A stretch of DNA of 64,000 nucleotides from Atopsyche davidsoni (GCA_022113835.1 JAILWY010000014.1:14567501-14631500); one strand, 5' to 3'; positions 11,773 to 22,412 are shown, counted from the stretch's first letter. Notes: generated by a model not told the origin, from the sequence alone. Made by a program: numbers and translations.

Positions 11773-14297
11773 TTATTTTATGAATTATATCTGCGTTGTT
11801 TTTAAAACTTGTTTCCGATACTTCTGGGACTTCCTTAAAGATGCCAAACAAAACAAAAACACCGGAAGAAAAAATATTTGACTTACTAGAAGACGTCTTT
11901 TTTTATGAGCAGCAAGTAAAATGAGTGCATTACCTGAAACAATAAAAATATATACTTGTTAAGGCTGTATAATAATAATCATTCAAAAAAAAAACAAGCA
12001 GGGAAGAGTCTTAAACTCACTTACTTTAAAACAACTGTCAAAGTAATTTTTTTTTTTTTGAGCAAACTGAAACAGGCATGAATTTTTCAGGAGCCGGACC
12101 GGTCAAGAATCAGTTTCATGAAAAATAAATACTCCCTTTGTTTTAATTGCTAGTTACAGTCGCCAGAATAACTCCGGCCTATTTCAAGCTATCACACTTA
12201 GGTGGTTCCGCTCAAACGCCGCATCGTGCCATCGGTTTTATAGACCCTAAATTAAAAGAAGCCCCGGCGTCTATAATATCTTATTAAAATGCGGGACATT
12301 AAGCATCAATGTGTGTGCCTGTTCTGGTTTATGGGTAATAAAAGGCGGACGTGTGAGATAACGCGCGTTTTTATAAATATTTTAATATGTATAAACCATT
12401 TTCGAGAAAATTAAATTAGTCTGATATTAATAATTTTTAATAGCTGGAAAAAAAAAAAGAAATATTTTATTCCAGACTGTTTGATACTCAAAAAGAAAAT
12501 ATGCATATTGAAGGCGTTAATAGACAACAAAGCTAAAACCGTTATTAAATACCATTAAAAAAAACTTAATGACATAGTTATGAATAATTATTTTTCAACT
12601 CTTTTCAGTGGCGTGCCTTAAACTTGGCGGCAAGGTAATTCCGATTGCGTTTGGGGAAAAATATTTTTATCACAGACACAGTAATGTCGCGATTTATACA
12701 TACGGAGAGTCGCCTTAGTAGCAAAAAGGCAATATATATATATATATATATTTATTTATTTATTCAGGGTTACTATGATTTCCGTGTATAAAACAAGAGA
12801 TGACGTGATTGCTTCAAATTGCTTGATGTCTGCTTATTCCGCTTTTGATCTAAGAGAAGTACGAGCACAGATATATTATTCATTCATTCCAAACCGTATA
12901 AGCTTGGATGTCTGACGCTCGTGGTCTAAACTAAAAAAGCAGCCACGATAACGTTGGTCAGTACCAGAAACTAAGCAGATGTGATTATTTTGAATATTTA
13001 TTAATTAAAAGCACGCAGTGGATTGTGTAACGAGCCACGATTAGATTCACGCGTCAGTGTGAGATTGTCCCGGTCAGTTGAGAAACCCGATCCTTCACTT
13101 GAGTCGAAACTACAAAATAGCGATAAGTAATTAAAACTAAAACATGACATAACACATGTTTGGATTTGATTTCAAGTAAAAAAAATAACACTCGAAGATA
13201 GCTGCAGATGTATTTATATAAAAAAAATTGATATATATATAATTACTCGTTTAAAACATATACAACATCCTTGGTACAACGAAAACGAAGTAATAAGGTT
13301 CAGAATCTCAGAAACACAAAACTATAAAATTGAGCAAAAAAAATTAAGTTTTTTGATAGTGTATTTTTTAAATTTATTTATTATAAGATACACTATTACT
13401 CACAAGATTGCTTGCAAAAGCGTTTTCCAACGAATGTACTGTAGCTCTGTGTTTGCTCGATAAATCAAGTATACAGATCAAATGCAACTTTGATTGTTTT
13501 CAATGGTACAATCGATTTTCATTTCAAGACAATCTTCGAGCAAATCAAAAGCAATCTTATTATTTAAATATGATAATTTTTCTTTTGAAGACGCGATTAC
13601 TTTGCTTTTAAACGACAGTCGAGCCCTGAGCTTGCCGGACCACGTGAGTCCGGTGGCGCCTGGGTTGCTCTATTTATAGACGATGACCTCAAATTCTGAC
13701 AGGATCTTTGATCAATCGCTCTGGCACTCGGATCCATACCGAATGATCGACCAATGAGTCAAAGCATGCAGTTTTATGAAAATATACATCACAACGGAGC
13801 ACAACTACACTGAATCTTGTATATCAATAAACTAACTATTTGATATATGTTATAATAAAATTCAATGAAATTCATGTGCCACGTGGGTTTTTCAACTGTC
13901 TAGAACTCCACACCTCAAAGAGTTGAAACAAATTTGTATTAGACGGTTCAAAATTTTAACATATTCAATACGACTGAGTAATAACAGTTACAAGTCCAAA
14001 ACGTCCTGTTTTGCGTTATTTACATAGCCTAAGCTATAAAATAAAACACCCATAATAAAGGAACTCTCCTGGCTTATTGTAAATCGGTTGCAGGTTTTGT
14101 CACTACATGTGTAGCCGGCTTAAATCGTAAATATTATTTGCTTTTCGTAATCTGAGATATTTGGTATATAAAATAAATTCGGTTAACATATGTATTGGAT
14201 ATACGTATGATATATCGATTGTCAATGTAAAATCGATTATCCGTATACATGAGCACATTAATTTGTCAACCAGGATGTTGTCAACGATGCGAGAGGT
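11773..14297. other. AT-rich intergenic block
   Basis: Contains a TA microsatellite at about 12732-12750, and CAGTGGCGTGCC near 12608, a terminus-like motif also seen near 37.0 and 39.73 kb. A short GC-rich patch at 13620-13665 is unassigned. No gene was recognised. Confidence 0.4.
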
Positions 14298-14319
14298 CTT
14301 TATCCAGTAATGGATAAAG
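14298..14319 (+). other. Perfect 8 bp stem hairpin
   Basis: CTTTATCC-AGTAAT-GGATAAAG forms an eight-pair stem with a six-base loop, followed by TATATAAATA. No U-tract or known RNA structure accompanies it, so its meaning is unclear. Confidence 0.4.
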
Positions 14320-14374
14320 TATATAAATAACTACAATTAGCATAATCCCGACAGAGACTCGATGCAGGTTCTAG

Positions 14375-14505
14375 GCGCGTCGCGAGGAAACGCGTGGTGC
14401 GGCGGGGCGTGTCCGCTGCGGGTGTACCGCCGCGGCGGGCGCGCGCCCGCGTGGGTACACCTCTCGCCGGCACGCCCCCCGCCCGGCCGCGTCTCGTATA
14501 AATCC
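14375..14505 (+). promoter_or_regulatory. GC-rich block with TATA box
   Basis: An isolated CpG-dense stretch in AT-rich DNA holds the 16-base palindrome GCGGGCGCGCGCCCGC at 14434-14449, nested between GTGTACC (14421) and GGTACAC (14453). It ends in a TATAAAT box at 14497-14503. A start site would be expected about 30 bases downstream, near 14530. No clear downstream exon is seen, so this is a candidate promoter from motifs only. Confidence 0.35.
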
Positions 14506-16980
14506 CGGAGCACAATTGACATTATCGATGTGAGACCATTGTCGTCGCTGAATATGGAACCTTGGGCGCGAAGGTGAAGAGCCGCGGTTCAAGAAACTCC
14601 ACACGCCGATGGTGCCGTCGTGTGCAACCGTGCACACACAGCACAAAGACAACTCCCACGGCACGCATCCACTACATCCACTAAATTCGTAACACTCCCA
14701 ATACACGTAGCTAAGCTAAAAATACTTTCGTGGTCCTCTAAGCACTAAGCTACAATAGAAAAATATCTGCATGATATATGCATGGGTGATCAAATGCATT
14801 TGAATGCTACGATGACACAAGATCTTTTTAAGAAGAGCCAATGTAAAATTCAGCCGGTTTTTCAGCTTCGCAGCGTTGTTTTCAGGGTGAACAACCAAGA
14901 CCGGAAGCAGATCCCACAGGAAGCGCGAGCGGAAGCGGTCCGCTGGCAGCGCTTCCACCAATTTAAAGCCACTTCCCGTTTAGTATAGACGCCGGCCGCT
15001 GCCGACGAATCACCACCACATGAGAACCCGAGGGTCAGCAGTCCACAATCCATCTATTCAAACTCTAAAAATTGAACTACAGTGGGTCTCAACACGATTT
15101 TAAGCGCAAAGAGCGTTCAGGGGGTTCCCAAAAAATATGTCATGAGTACACCGATGGTTTCTATAGAAGTTTAACAATTACGCCTGTAAACCGTGTTTCT
15201 CGGAAGACAGTGAGGGTTTTCCCCAAGAGATGAGTGCACTCAATGTTATTGCTTCACGCATGCGCCTCCGGTGCGGATGTGGAAGTGGGAAGAGAGCGGG
15301 GGGACATGCGCAGTAGAGTGCAGCCTGCGCATCGCCGGCGCAGGACAAGCGGCCCCTGTGTCCCCTCGCCCAAGGCCTCTCCAGACCCATCGTCTCTGCA
15401 GCACATCTTCACACTGATAATTTGCACCCGAGAACGAGAGCTCGACATCCATGAGAATATATAGACCTCGAACGTAAGACACCATTGAAGCATCTATGAA
15501 AAATGCACACGAATACGCCAGTAAACAGTAGAAAGCATGCAAAGCAAATTGCATAGTAGATAAATCCCATAGACATGTTAAATTTATATTATATCAAATT
15601 TAACTAGCCGTTAGTTAACCCTGTGTTCACCCCCCCCCCCCCTCATATCATAAAATCATAGTTTTTTTATATATTATTAATAATTAACTGCTATATCACC
15701 ACTCTGAATTGTTTCAAAAATATTTGAGCACTTAAAAATTGTTTGTACGGCAGTATCGCCGCACCTCAAGTCTCGTGTGTCTAATGTTGATAATGAAGAT
15801 ATTTTTATTACATACAAGAATAATTCAAATTCAATTTAGAAAAATATAAATTAATATTATGGATAGCAAATATACAGTTTGATCAACGTAAAAACATCAT
15901 TTAAAAAAAACCTGCTGGAAATTAGACATTGGACTTGAATTATGCTTTTTTTTAAATTAAAACTATACATATATATTTCTGTGTATACCCATAGCGAGTT
16001 TACATATACTGAGACTACGAATACATCCAATAATATACAATACTTAAACTTAAAATTAAAAATAAAAGTGTAGAAAGTTGTAGTTCCGTTAAAAGTGCTA
16101 TGCAATGGAATCTGTTGCATAATTTCGTTGATTTGCAAAATCGATTATTCTCGCCGATCTTTCGAATAAATCCGATTTCCCAAACCGACGGCCCCCGTCC
16201 CTGGACGAGGGCTGCCACTTGGGAGGCTCGTCAGCCTCGGAATGCTCGTCACATTTGTCTGGGGACGCCGATTATTGTGCAAATGTGAAACGACGGCGCG
16301 TGACGGACCGCGAAGGCCGCGCTTGTCCTCACAGCGCGGAAATGCCTTCGTGTACCCCCAAAAACTTGTTTAATTAACATACCAAAAAAAAAAAAAACAC
16401 CCTGTGTTACCTGCGTTTCTTTCACGTATACAAAATTATTTAAAAAAAAAAATTTTTTTTAAATAAAACCCGTCCTCACTTAAGTCCTCCCGGATATATC
16501 ATAAATTAGTATCGCGACGTACAGTTATGGAACCACTGATCTAGATTACAGTGTGGCTTTTATTGTGGAACCCACAATGCCATAAGTTCAAGGTAACTCT
16601 ATGTGTATAAATATAATGAAAAACACATGTCTATGGGATTACCATCAGCTTATGGCTTCGTGATTACAATCCTCGATTGTCCTGAAAATGGTTAAAGCTC
16701 TGAAAAAGGCGAGAAGATATTAAAGCGGATCCACTCAAAAAGCCTTATAACAAAATATATTACGGATTATTAATATTTATCAATTACAACCGGATTTAAA
16801 AAAAAAAATTATATCAGCATATTTTTTATTGTTACCCCAAATATCTAATTTGATATTTTGATAAAGCTTGTTATTTACACTAATTTTTAATACTAAATAC
16901 GACAAGTATGGTTCTCGAATGAAATGACGATATAACATTTTAACTAATAAGGACTACCAAAACTGTGAACAATAAGGAAA
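14506..16980. other. Mixed block: GC-rich patches in AT-rich DNA
   Basis: GC-rich patches lie at about 14860-15010, 15222-15400 and 16185-16350, with a 14-C run near 15631. Overlapping frames are open on both strands in each patch, as expected from GC-rich DNA lacking TA-rich stops. No domain was recognised, so I do not call exons here. Confidence 0.3.
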
Positions 16981-17215
16981 TTATGGAAGTGTGGCGGACC
17001 TTAGCGGGGTTTTGGCCACGGCGGGGGTCCTGGTGATCTGAGGGTTTTGCAATCCTTAAGCTGTTCGTGGGCGGTTGAGAGTGGGATTAGCTGCTCTCTG
17101 GCGTGATATTAGCATGACAATGGAGGGAGGAGACAGGTCATGCACGCATTCCTGAATGAGGCGCCGTGAGACATTTTAAGACGCCTCTCTCGCTTTCATA
17201 ACGACCTGCTTAAAA
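16981..17215. other. Unidentified GC-richer segment
   Basis: Includes GGACCTTAGCGGGGTTTTGG and AATGAGGCGCCGTGAGAC. The composition is unlike the flanks and resembles transposon-derived sequence, but there is no second copy in the window and no recognisable protein. Confidence 0.25.
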
Positions 17216-18030
17216 ATCTAAAACAGCCTGGTTTAGTTTGTGATCCTCCACATATATTAAAAAAAACATGACAGACACCAAGAAATTTATATTTTTTTGT
17301 AGTGAGCAATCTCGTCCATCAAGGGATTCATCACACCAAAAATTACATTATTTTTTTACATCGATTCTATTTTAAAGAAGAACTATTTAATACACCGTTA
17401 AATGTTTATAAATAAAAATTCACATTTTTAAAATATATTTTTAGGAACTTCGTTCAGTCTTTTATTTATAGTAAGCTCCGTGACTTTTGAAACAGCGTGT
17501 GTGTCTGATTTTAAAAAAAAATATTTGTAACAGAATTTCCAAATACGCCGAGAGCTCCCACTCTCACACATAAGATGAAATCTTTATACATATTGTAATG
17601 AGCAGTCTCCATACACAGAGGACACACGTCCGTGCTTTGTCGTCTCTTCATGCCGACAGTCTTGCCAGTGGCGTACTAGCTACTTTTTATAATTATAAAT
17701 ATTACCAATTAATATTATTGAATATTTCATAATTTACATAATTCTCACGTGTATATTATAAACGTGAGCGACCAAAAGAAATAGTCTCTCAGCTTTTGTT
17801 GATATACAGTATTTTTTTTCCTAGCTGCAAACCGCTTAAAAGTCAATATATTATGGCTATATGACGTACTCTTAACTGATGTAAATTAGAATTCCCTAAA
17901 TGTGTACAATAATACTATTTAAAAAATATAAAGGATAGAATGAACCGAACAATTTATTTGAGCTTACTCATGCTGTGTTAAAAATATTGTTTGAATATAT
18001 GGTATGTGCAATTTTACTTATTTACTCAAA
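17216..18030. other. AT-rich DNA, nothing recognised
   Basis: GCCAGTGGCGTACTAGC near 17665 resembles the CAGTGGCGTGC termini described at 37.0 and 39.7 kb. Nothing else was assigned. Confidence 0.35.
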
Positions 18031-18044
18031 AGATATAACCCTGA

Positions 18045-18400
18045 AATCTCGCTGGATATTCACCAAATGTTATGTCGTCTCAGTTCTTCTTTATGGAGTC
18101 GAAGCTTGGACATTCAAGACAGCTACTATGCGAAGAATTGAGGCGTCAGAAATGTGAGAACTCTTAAAATACCATGGGATAAACTCGGCACAAATGAAAG
18201 AGTCATGCACAGAATGCGCAAAGAAAGGAAACTCTTGACGTTGGTAAAGAAACGAAAGTTTTCCTATTTTGGCCATTTTTATCGTAACAATAAATAAAGC
18301 ATCCTCCAGCTGATTGTCCAGGGAAAAATCGAAGAAAAATTGGGCATTGGAAGAAGGAAGTTCACACGGGTATGTAATTTGCATCCGTGGCTAGAGATTG
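18045..18400 (+). pseudogene. Non-LTR retrotransposon reverse transcriptase tail (broken)
   Basis: Codons from about 18069 read VLLYGVEAWTFKTATMRRIE, the well-known segment after the fingers-palm part of insect LINE reverse transcriptases (LLYGCETW). A stop follows, then in another frame NERVMHRMRKERKLLTLVKK, YFGHFYRN, a stop at the NNK position, and LQLIVQGKIEEKLGIGRR. That second block is the usual C-terminal tail of the same protein (YLGHI-R, LIIQGKI-GKR). The order is right but the frame is broken by at least one shift and two stops, so it is dead. Pieces of the same family lie at 20.47-20.71, 43.25-43.42 and 61.4-61.6 kb. The clade (RTE, Jockey or R4-like) cannot be fixed from the tail alone. 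Confidence 0.75.
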
Positions 18401-18411
18401 GAATAGGCCCA

Positions 18412-18800
18412 GGATTTTTCTGAGAGTTTCTTCAAATCATCTTCTATATATGAACTAATGTGCCCAATCATATTAGTAATAAAATATAAATGAGAATTGG
18501 GCAAAATTAAAATGAATGATTTACGTAAAAGTACGAGTTGAGTACGGGCACATTGATTCATATGTAGAGTATGATTGTTAAAAATTCTCGATAAACGGAA
18601 GTGATTCGTTAGTACAAGGGTTCGTCCACCGGTCATGTAAACCAAGAGATGTGGATTCAAATCCCACACAAATCACGATGATATTTTTCTGAGAGTTTCT
18701 TTAAATCATCTTCTATATATGAACTAATGTGCCTAATCATATTAGTAATAAAATACAAATGAGAATAGGGCAAAATTAAAATGAATGATTTACGTAAAAA
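18412..18800 (+). repeat. tRNA-like element with inverted termini, partial tandem
   Basis: The core copy is about 18546-18733. It begins GGGCACATTGATTCATATG and ends with CATATATG-like sequence and AACTAATGTGCC, giving inverted termini of roughly 28 bases with several mismatches. Between them is a tRNA-like body: GTGATT ... AAATCAC as a rough acceptor, a GTAC/GTAC arm, and a T-arm with TTCAAAT loop. The tail module (TTTTTCTGAGAGTTTCTT) occurs at 18416 and again 269 bases downstream, so the locus is a partial tandem duplication. Other copies are at 27.69 and 51.74-52.15 kb. Confidence 0.7.
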
Positions 18801-18845
18801 AATATTTAAAAATTAAGCAAATCATTAATTCTCGATACGCCACTG

Positions 18846-19045
18846 GCGGCCACAATAACCATTATAATTATGACACGTGGGTCGGCAAGGACGCGCGGGC
18901 GGCCGCCATGACAGGCGCGCCTCCAACATGGCGCCGGTCCCGAGCCATGGGAGAGGCGGCGGAACCCCCTATATAAGGAGGGAGACGCTCGGAGCCAACC
19001 TCGGACAGATGTAACCGATTCACTGTGAGATCTTATCAGTACCCC
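18846..19045 (+). promoter_or_regulatory. Candidate TATA promoter
   Basis: A GC-rich block with a CACGTG E-box at 18874-18879 and repeated CCATG/CATGGCGCC motifs leads to TATATAAGG at 18970-18978. In insects transcription would start about 30 bases downstream, near 19000 (CCTCGGACAG); a second initiator-like TCAGTA lies near 19037. The box is the strongest TATA context in the window. No open exon follows before the mariner at 19.2 kb, so the transcript, if any, may be non-coding or spliced. Confidence 0.4.
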
Positions 19046-19199
19046 TGCGAGCTTATCAACGGGATGCTCAAAAATTCATGAAATTTCTATAAATTATTTA
19101 TATTCAAAATCATACCGATAAGAAGAATCTTTCCATCCCATTTTTGGTTTTCCTGATGACATAAATCGATAAACCCAAAAAAATGTGCACATAATAATA

Positions 19200-19690
19200 A
19201 AGGGTGTTTTTTATAGAGGTATAGAACTTTGAAATCATGGTTGTTCAATTGATGAACGAAAATACAGTAATCATGGCTCTATAGCGGTCACCATTGACTG
19301 TAACGGCCTGACCAGCATCGTCTTTAAAGAAGTACGGACCAATGATTCCACCAGCCCATAAAGCACACCAAATAGTCAGTTTTTCTGGATGTAACGGTGT
19401 CTCAACATACACTTGAGGATTATCATCACTCCAAATACGGCAGTTTTGTTTATTGACGTATCCATTCAACCAAAAGTGAGCTTCATCGCTAAACAAAATT
19501 CGCTTATGAAAATCGGGATCAACGGCAATCTTGTTTTGGGCCCATTTACCAAATCTGCGCCTTGCTAGGTCTATTCATGTTAAAATGCCAAACCAAACTA
19601 AACATAAATCTCTTAAGAACTGACAAAATGGCCGCCAGTTAAAACAGTGTTGCTAACTTAAAGTTCTATACCTCTATAAAAAACACCCAG
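19200..19690 (-). mobile_element. Deletion-derived mariner-type element
   Basis: Terminal inverted repeats begin GGGTGTTTTTTATAGAGG at both ends and match over about 28 bases; TA flanks both sides (19198-19199 and 19691-19692). At 491 bp it is far shorter than a complete 1.2-1.4 kb element. The minus strand keeps a 5' leader, an ATG near 19577 and the middle of a transposase. Codons for the N-terminal DNA-binding domain and the C-terminal end of the catalytic domain are gone. The well-matched ends suggest it could still be mobilised by a related transposase (inference). Confidence 0.85.
19245..19545 (-). pseudogene. Mariner/Tc1-type transposase fragment
   Basis: The open frame reads WAQNKIAVDPDFHKRILFSD, EAHFWLNGYVNKQNCRIW, LTIWCALWAGGIIGPYFF, then DRYRAMI and a stop soon after. 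FSDEAHF carries the first catalytic Asp of the DDE/D domain, and the rest is the stretch up to just before the second Asp. The second and third acidic residues are missing, so the product could not cut DNA. The frame itself is uninterrupted, which indicates loss by internal deletion rather than by point decay. Confidence 0.85.
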
Positions 19691-19692
19691 TA

Positions 19693-20465
19693 CAATAGTA
19701 ACGCTCTTTGACTACACAAGTAAAAACTTCTACAAACAAACTTAAGTGCATGTACAATGACATCGGATCGAGAAACGAAAGCAAGGAGTAATTATATATC
19801 TTATCAGTATTTGTGTTATATTAATTTATGCTACGCTTTGGATAATAATAAAAATTTCTACAACAATTATGTGAGAGCAGCAACCCTTAACATTTCTCCA
19901 AAATAAGTCTCGGTGTATAGTCTGACTCAACGATTGCTAAATTGCAGTATAAAATCAAGATATCCCAAATACGATAAAGTCCATATGCAGTTACTCGTGA
20001 TACTTAAGCAGCCTCTGGGAAAATATTAATAATGTCCTAACTGCACTTTGATGCCGATCCAACGCATATCCCTGAACTTAGAATGTGGCGTGGGTCGGGC
20101 GTGGGACGTGAACTCGCGGGCCTACCAAGATCAAGGAGATCTGAGGAATTAGAGGTCAAAAGCACCCATGTCAAGGTCACACGGGGGCTGCGATTTTTTC
20201 CAACTGACAACAAGCCAAAGGACCAATGTTAGAGTTAAGCGTGTGAGATGCGAGCTTTATAAATGGACATCAGAAAGCTTTGATTTCAAAGTACCTGAAG
20301 GAGTACAAAAACTAATCAACAGGTTAAAAAACCTACGTTAAGGTCTCACATATGAGGTGCAAATTTATATAGCAAGTAAAGAGCACACTCAAAAATGAAC
20401 CTAATATAAATGAGCTTTAAGAATGTGAGAATTAAAAGCCCTTATAACATATAAGATTTACTTTT
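19693..20465. repeat. Degenerate repeats with GTCACACG-type motif
   Basis: Related phrases recur at irregular spacing: CAAGGTCACACGGGGGCTGCGA (about 20172), TAAGCGTGTGAGATGCGAGC (20235), AAGGTCTCACATATGAGGTGC (20340), and further on at about 20818 and 20917. They share a GGTCA-CATGTG-GTG-GA-CTTAT pattern and may be an old tandem array. The exact period is unclear. Confidence 0.35.
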
Positions 20466-20469
20466 AAGA

Positions 20470-20713
20470 CACTCAAGGCCGCTACACAAATGAAAGAGTC
20501 TTGCACAGAATGCTCAAAGAATGAGAACTCTTGACGTTGGTAAAGAAGCGGAAGGTCTTCTATTTTGAGCACATTTTTCGAAACAGTAAGTATGGCAATG
20601 TCAAAAAAAAAGGGGCATTGGACAAAGGAAGTTTACGTGGATGCGGAATTTGCGCCAGAATAGAGATACGTTCGATGAAATGGTCAAAAACCGCATCAGA
20701 AGAAGAAGAATAA
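20470..20713 (+). pseudogene. LINE reverse transcriptase C-terminal fragment
   Basis: Codons read NERVLHRMLKE, a stop, then ELLTLVKKRKVFYFEHIFRN and, after changed sequence, RSMKWSKTASEEEE. This is the same tail as at 18.17-18.38 kb, closely similar at DNA level (AAAGAGTC-TGCACAGAATG-CAAAGAA). It is truncated at both sides and interrupted. Confidence 0.7.
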
Positions 20714-21286
20714 CTTGGCCAAGCGCGTAAATTGTAACTTTGCTTGTATTACGAGCCCATTCAAATACTTAAAATGATTAATATGTCATGTGTGAAAGGA
20801 TCAAGAAGTCAAAAGCTCAAATCCCAGGGTCACGTTTGTAGGGTGTGAACTTATTATTTAAATAAGTAATTCAAGCTAATGATTATTATGAGACTAAGTG
20901 TGCACATGTCGAGGTCATGTGTGTGAAATAAGAACTTATTATATATAATATTATTACGAAACTATTTAAACATCATGTCAAAAGCTTGACGTTGCTTATA
21001 TTTATAATTTGGTTATTCATAAAAATAATAGTGCTTGCCACTTAGATCAAATTGCACATCATCAAATCCCAAAAAAATTCATTCGAACGATATATCAATG
21101 GATATTATAAAAAATATAATATTTAAACCATACAAAATCAAGAAAATTTGCAATGATTCTGTACATATGTAAATAACTTGTTTGTTACTAATTTCAATTT
21201 TTACTTTGTATTTACACTTTATTTCTTCCAAAACGAGCAATGCTTGCTACTTATGTTGAAATAATTTATACGAATAAATAAAACAT
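20714..21286. other. AT-rich DNA, nothing certain
   Basis: Two further copies of the GGTCA-type degenerate repeat near 20818 and 20917; otherwise AT-rich and unassigned. Confidence 0.35.
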
Positions 21287-21289
21287 ATT

Positions 21290-21540
21290 GAATCTTGTTG
21301 AGGGACAAGGCATTTGACTGGTAAAGATCCATTTCTTTATTGGTGATAAGGGTAACATTTTATACTTTCTTCACATTGAGTTTATTATAGTTTTAGCATG
21401 ACTAGTTTCGACCAACAGACTTGGTCATCATCAGATGCAAAACAGAACTGAATGTTCTGTCCTCAGAACTTTTGTTCTGCACTATAATAAATTCAAAGTG
21501 AAGAAAGTATAAAAAGTTACCCTTATCATTAATAAAAAAA
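21290..21540 (-). repeat. Hammerhead-bearing repeat with 55 bp inverted arms
   Basis: Arms at 21336-21390 and 21482-21536 are inverted copies with about 50 of 55 matches; the loop holds a hammerhead-like ribozyme on the minus strand. Outside the left arm, TTGTTGAGGGACAAGGCATT matches, in reverse, 30.28-30.31 kb. There the sequence also leads to a hammerhead-like motif, so both are copies of one family. Hammerheads of this short-helix-III kind are known in Penelope-like elements and retrozymes; membership here is inference. Confidence 0.65.
21396..21438 (-). ncRNA. Hammerhead ribozyme-like motif
   Basis: Minus strand, in order: GCAT (helix I), CTGATGA (complete conserved core), T-GACCAA-GTCTG-TTGGTC (six-pair helix II), GAA (core), ACTAGT (palindromic helix III), C, and ATGC closing helix I with GCAT. 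The cleavage triplet is GUC. Every invariant core position is present. Helix III is only a six-base palindrome, too short for a capped hairpin in a monomer, so cleavage would be expected in a dimer, as reported for minimal type I hammerheads. Confidence 0.65.
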
Positions 21541-22022
21541 CATATTGAATTTTTGTGCAATAACAGATTAAAAATATTATTAAATTAGTAGAGTAATTAC
21601 AATTTGACTAGGTGGAAAATAAAATTTGGTTTACTTTAAAATAATGCAAATGTTTTGTGCAAAATTTGGTTTTCAATACAATAACTTTAATCAGATGGCA
21701 GTCTGGATCGCGCGCGGCTGCAACATTGTGCGCCGAGTGGCAGTGCGCGGGGCGAATTCCAAGCTGACAGGCGCTAGTGACGAACGCTTGGCAGTCGACT
21801 CACACTTCACACTTCACACTGCGGCGCATTGCGTATTCGGGACGCGAGGCAGCAGGGCCCCTCATCGCTGAAAGACCCCAGGGCCTCATGCAGGCTCCAT
21901 GCGCATCGTCCTCCCCCGAGCTGAAACAGCAGCGAGCCCATAGCACCAATTTTGGACTCAAACTGGAGACATCAATCCAATCAAACGTAACAAGCCAATC
22001 TTAAAGCGAACCCGTGCTCTTC
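21541..22022. other. AT-rich then GC-rich patch
   Basis: 21700-21925 is GC-rich and open in two plus frames without a recognisable domain. TCACACTTCACACTTCACACT at about 21799 is a short imperfect repeat. Confidence 0.3.
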
Positions 22023-22030
22023 ATCTATAA

Positions 22031-22412
22031 CAGTGCTTCTCAAAGTGGTCCCTACGGACTCCTTAGAAAATTAAAATCGATTTGGGGGTCCCTGAACAGC
22101 GTCAGCGGGTCCACGCAAGGTTTGATATAAAATAATACAATTGTGACACATTTTTATTAATATGGAAGTTAAAATAAATAACAATGAATACATTATTAGC
22201 GATTTTTACGTCCTAAGTAAAATATAAATATAGACAGGTGCATAAAATACAAGTAATAACAGGCATCGCGGTGAGTCAGGTAGGTTAATAAGAGTCGATA
22301 CTTGCACCAACTAGTCTATAATATGAATTTATGCAGTTTTTCACTCAGGGTGCGTAGGCAAGTTTCGATTATGAAAGCGGGTCCGTGGGCCAAAAGAGTT
22401 TGAGAGCCACTG
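22031..22412 (-). mobile_element. hAT-type MITE, compact copy
   Basis: Ends are CAGTGCTTCTCAAAGTGG and, on the other strand, CAGTGGCTCTCAAACTC, typical hAT termini. Flanking octamers ATCTATAA and ATCTATAT match at 7 of 8 positions, as expected for an aged hAT target duplication. At 382 bp with no coding frame it is non-autonomous. The inside matches the 46.33-47.08 kb element in inverse orientation; here the CACGGACCC-type 31 bp unit is present once. Confidence 0.85.

Noticed and set aside
14300..14706. Several overlapping open frames as coding exons
   Set aside because: Both strands and several frames are open because the block is GC-rich; peptides are Arg/Ala/Gly-rich without domains.
15178..15554. 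Open frames on both strands as a gene
   Set aside because: Same reason: GC-rich patch with mutually overlapping frames and no recognisable product.
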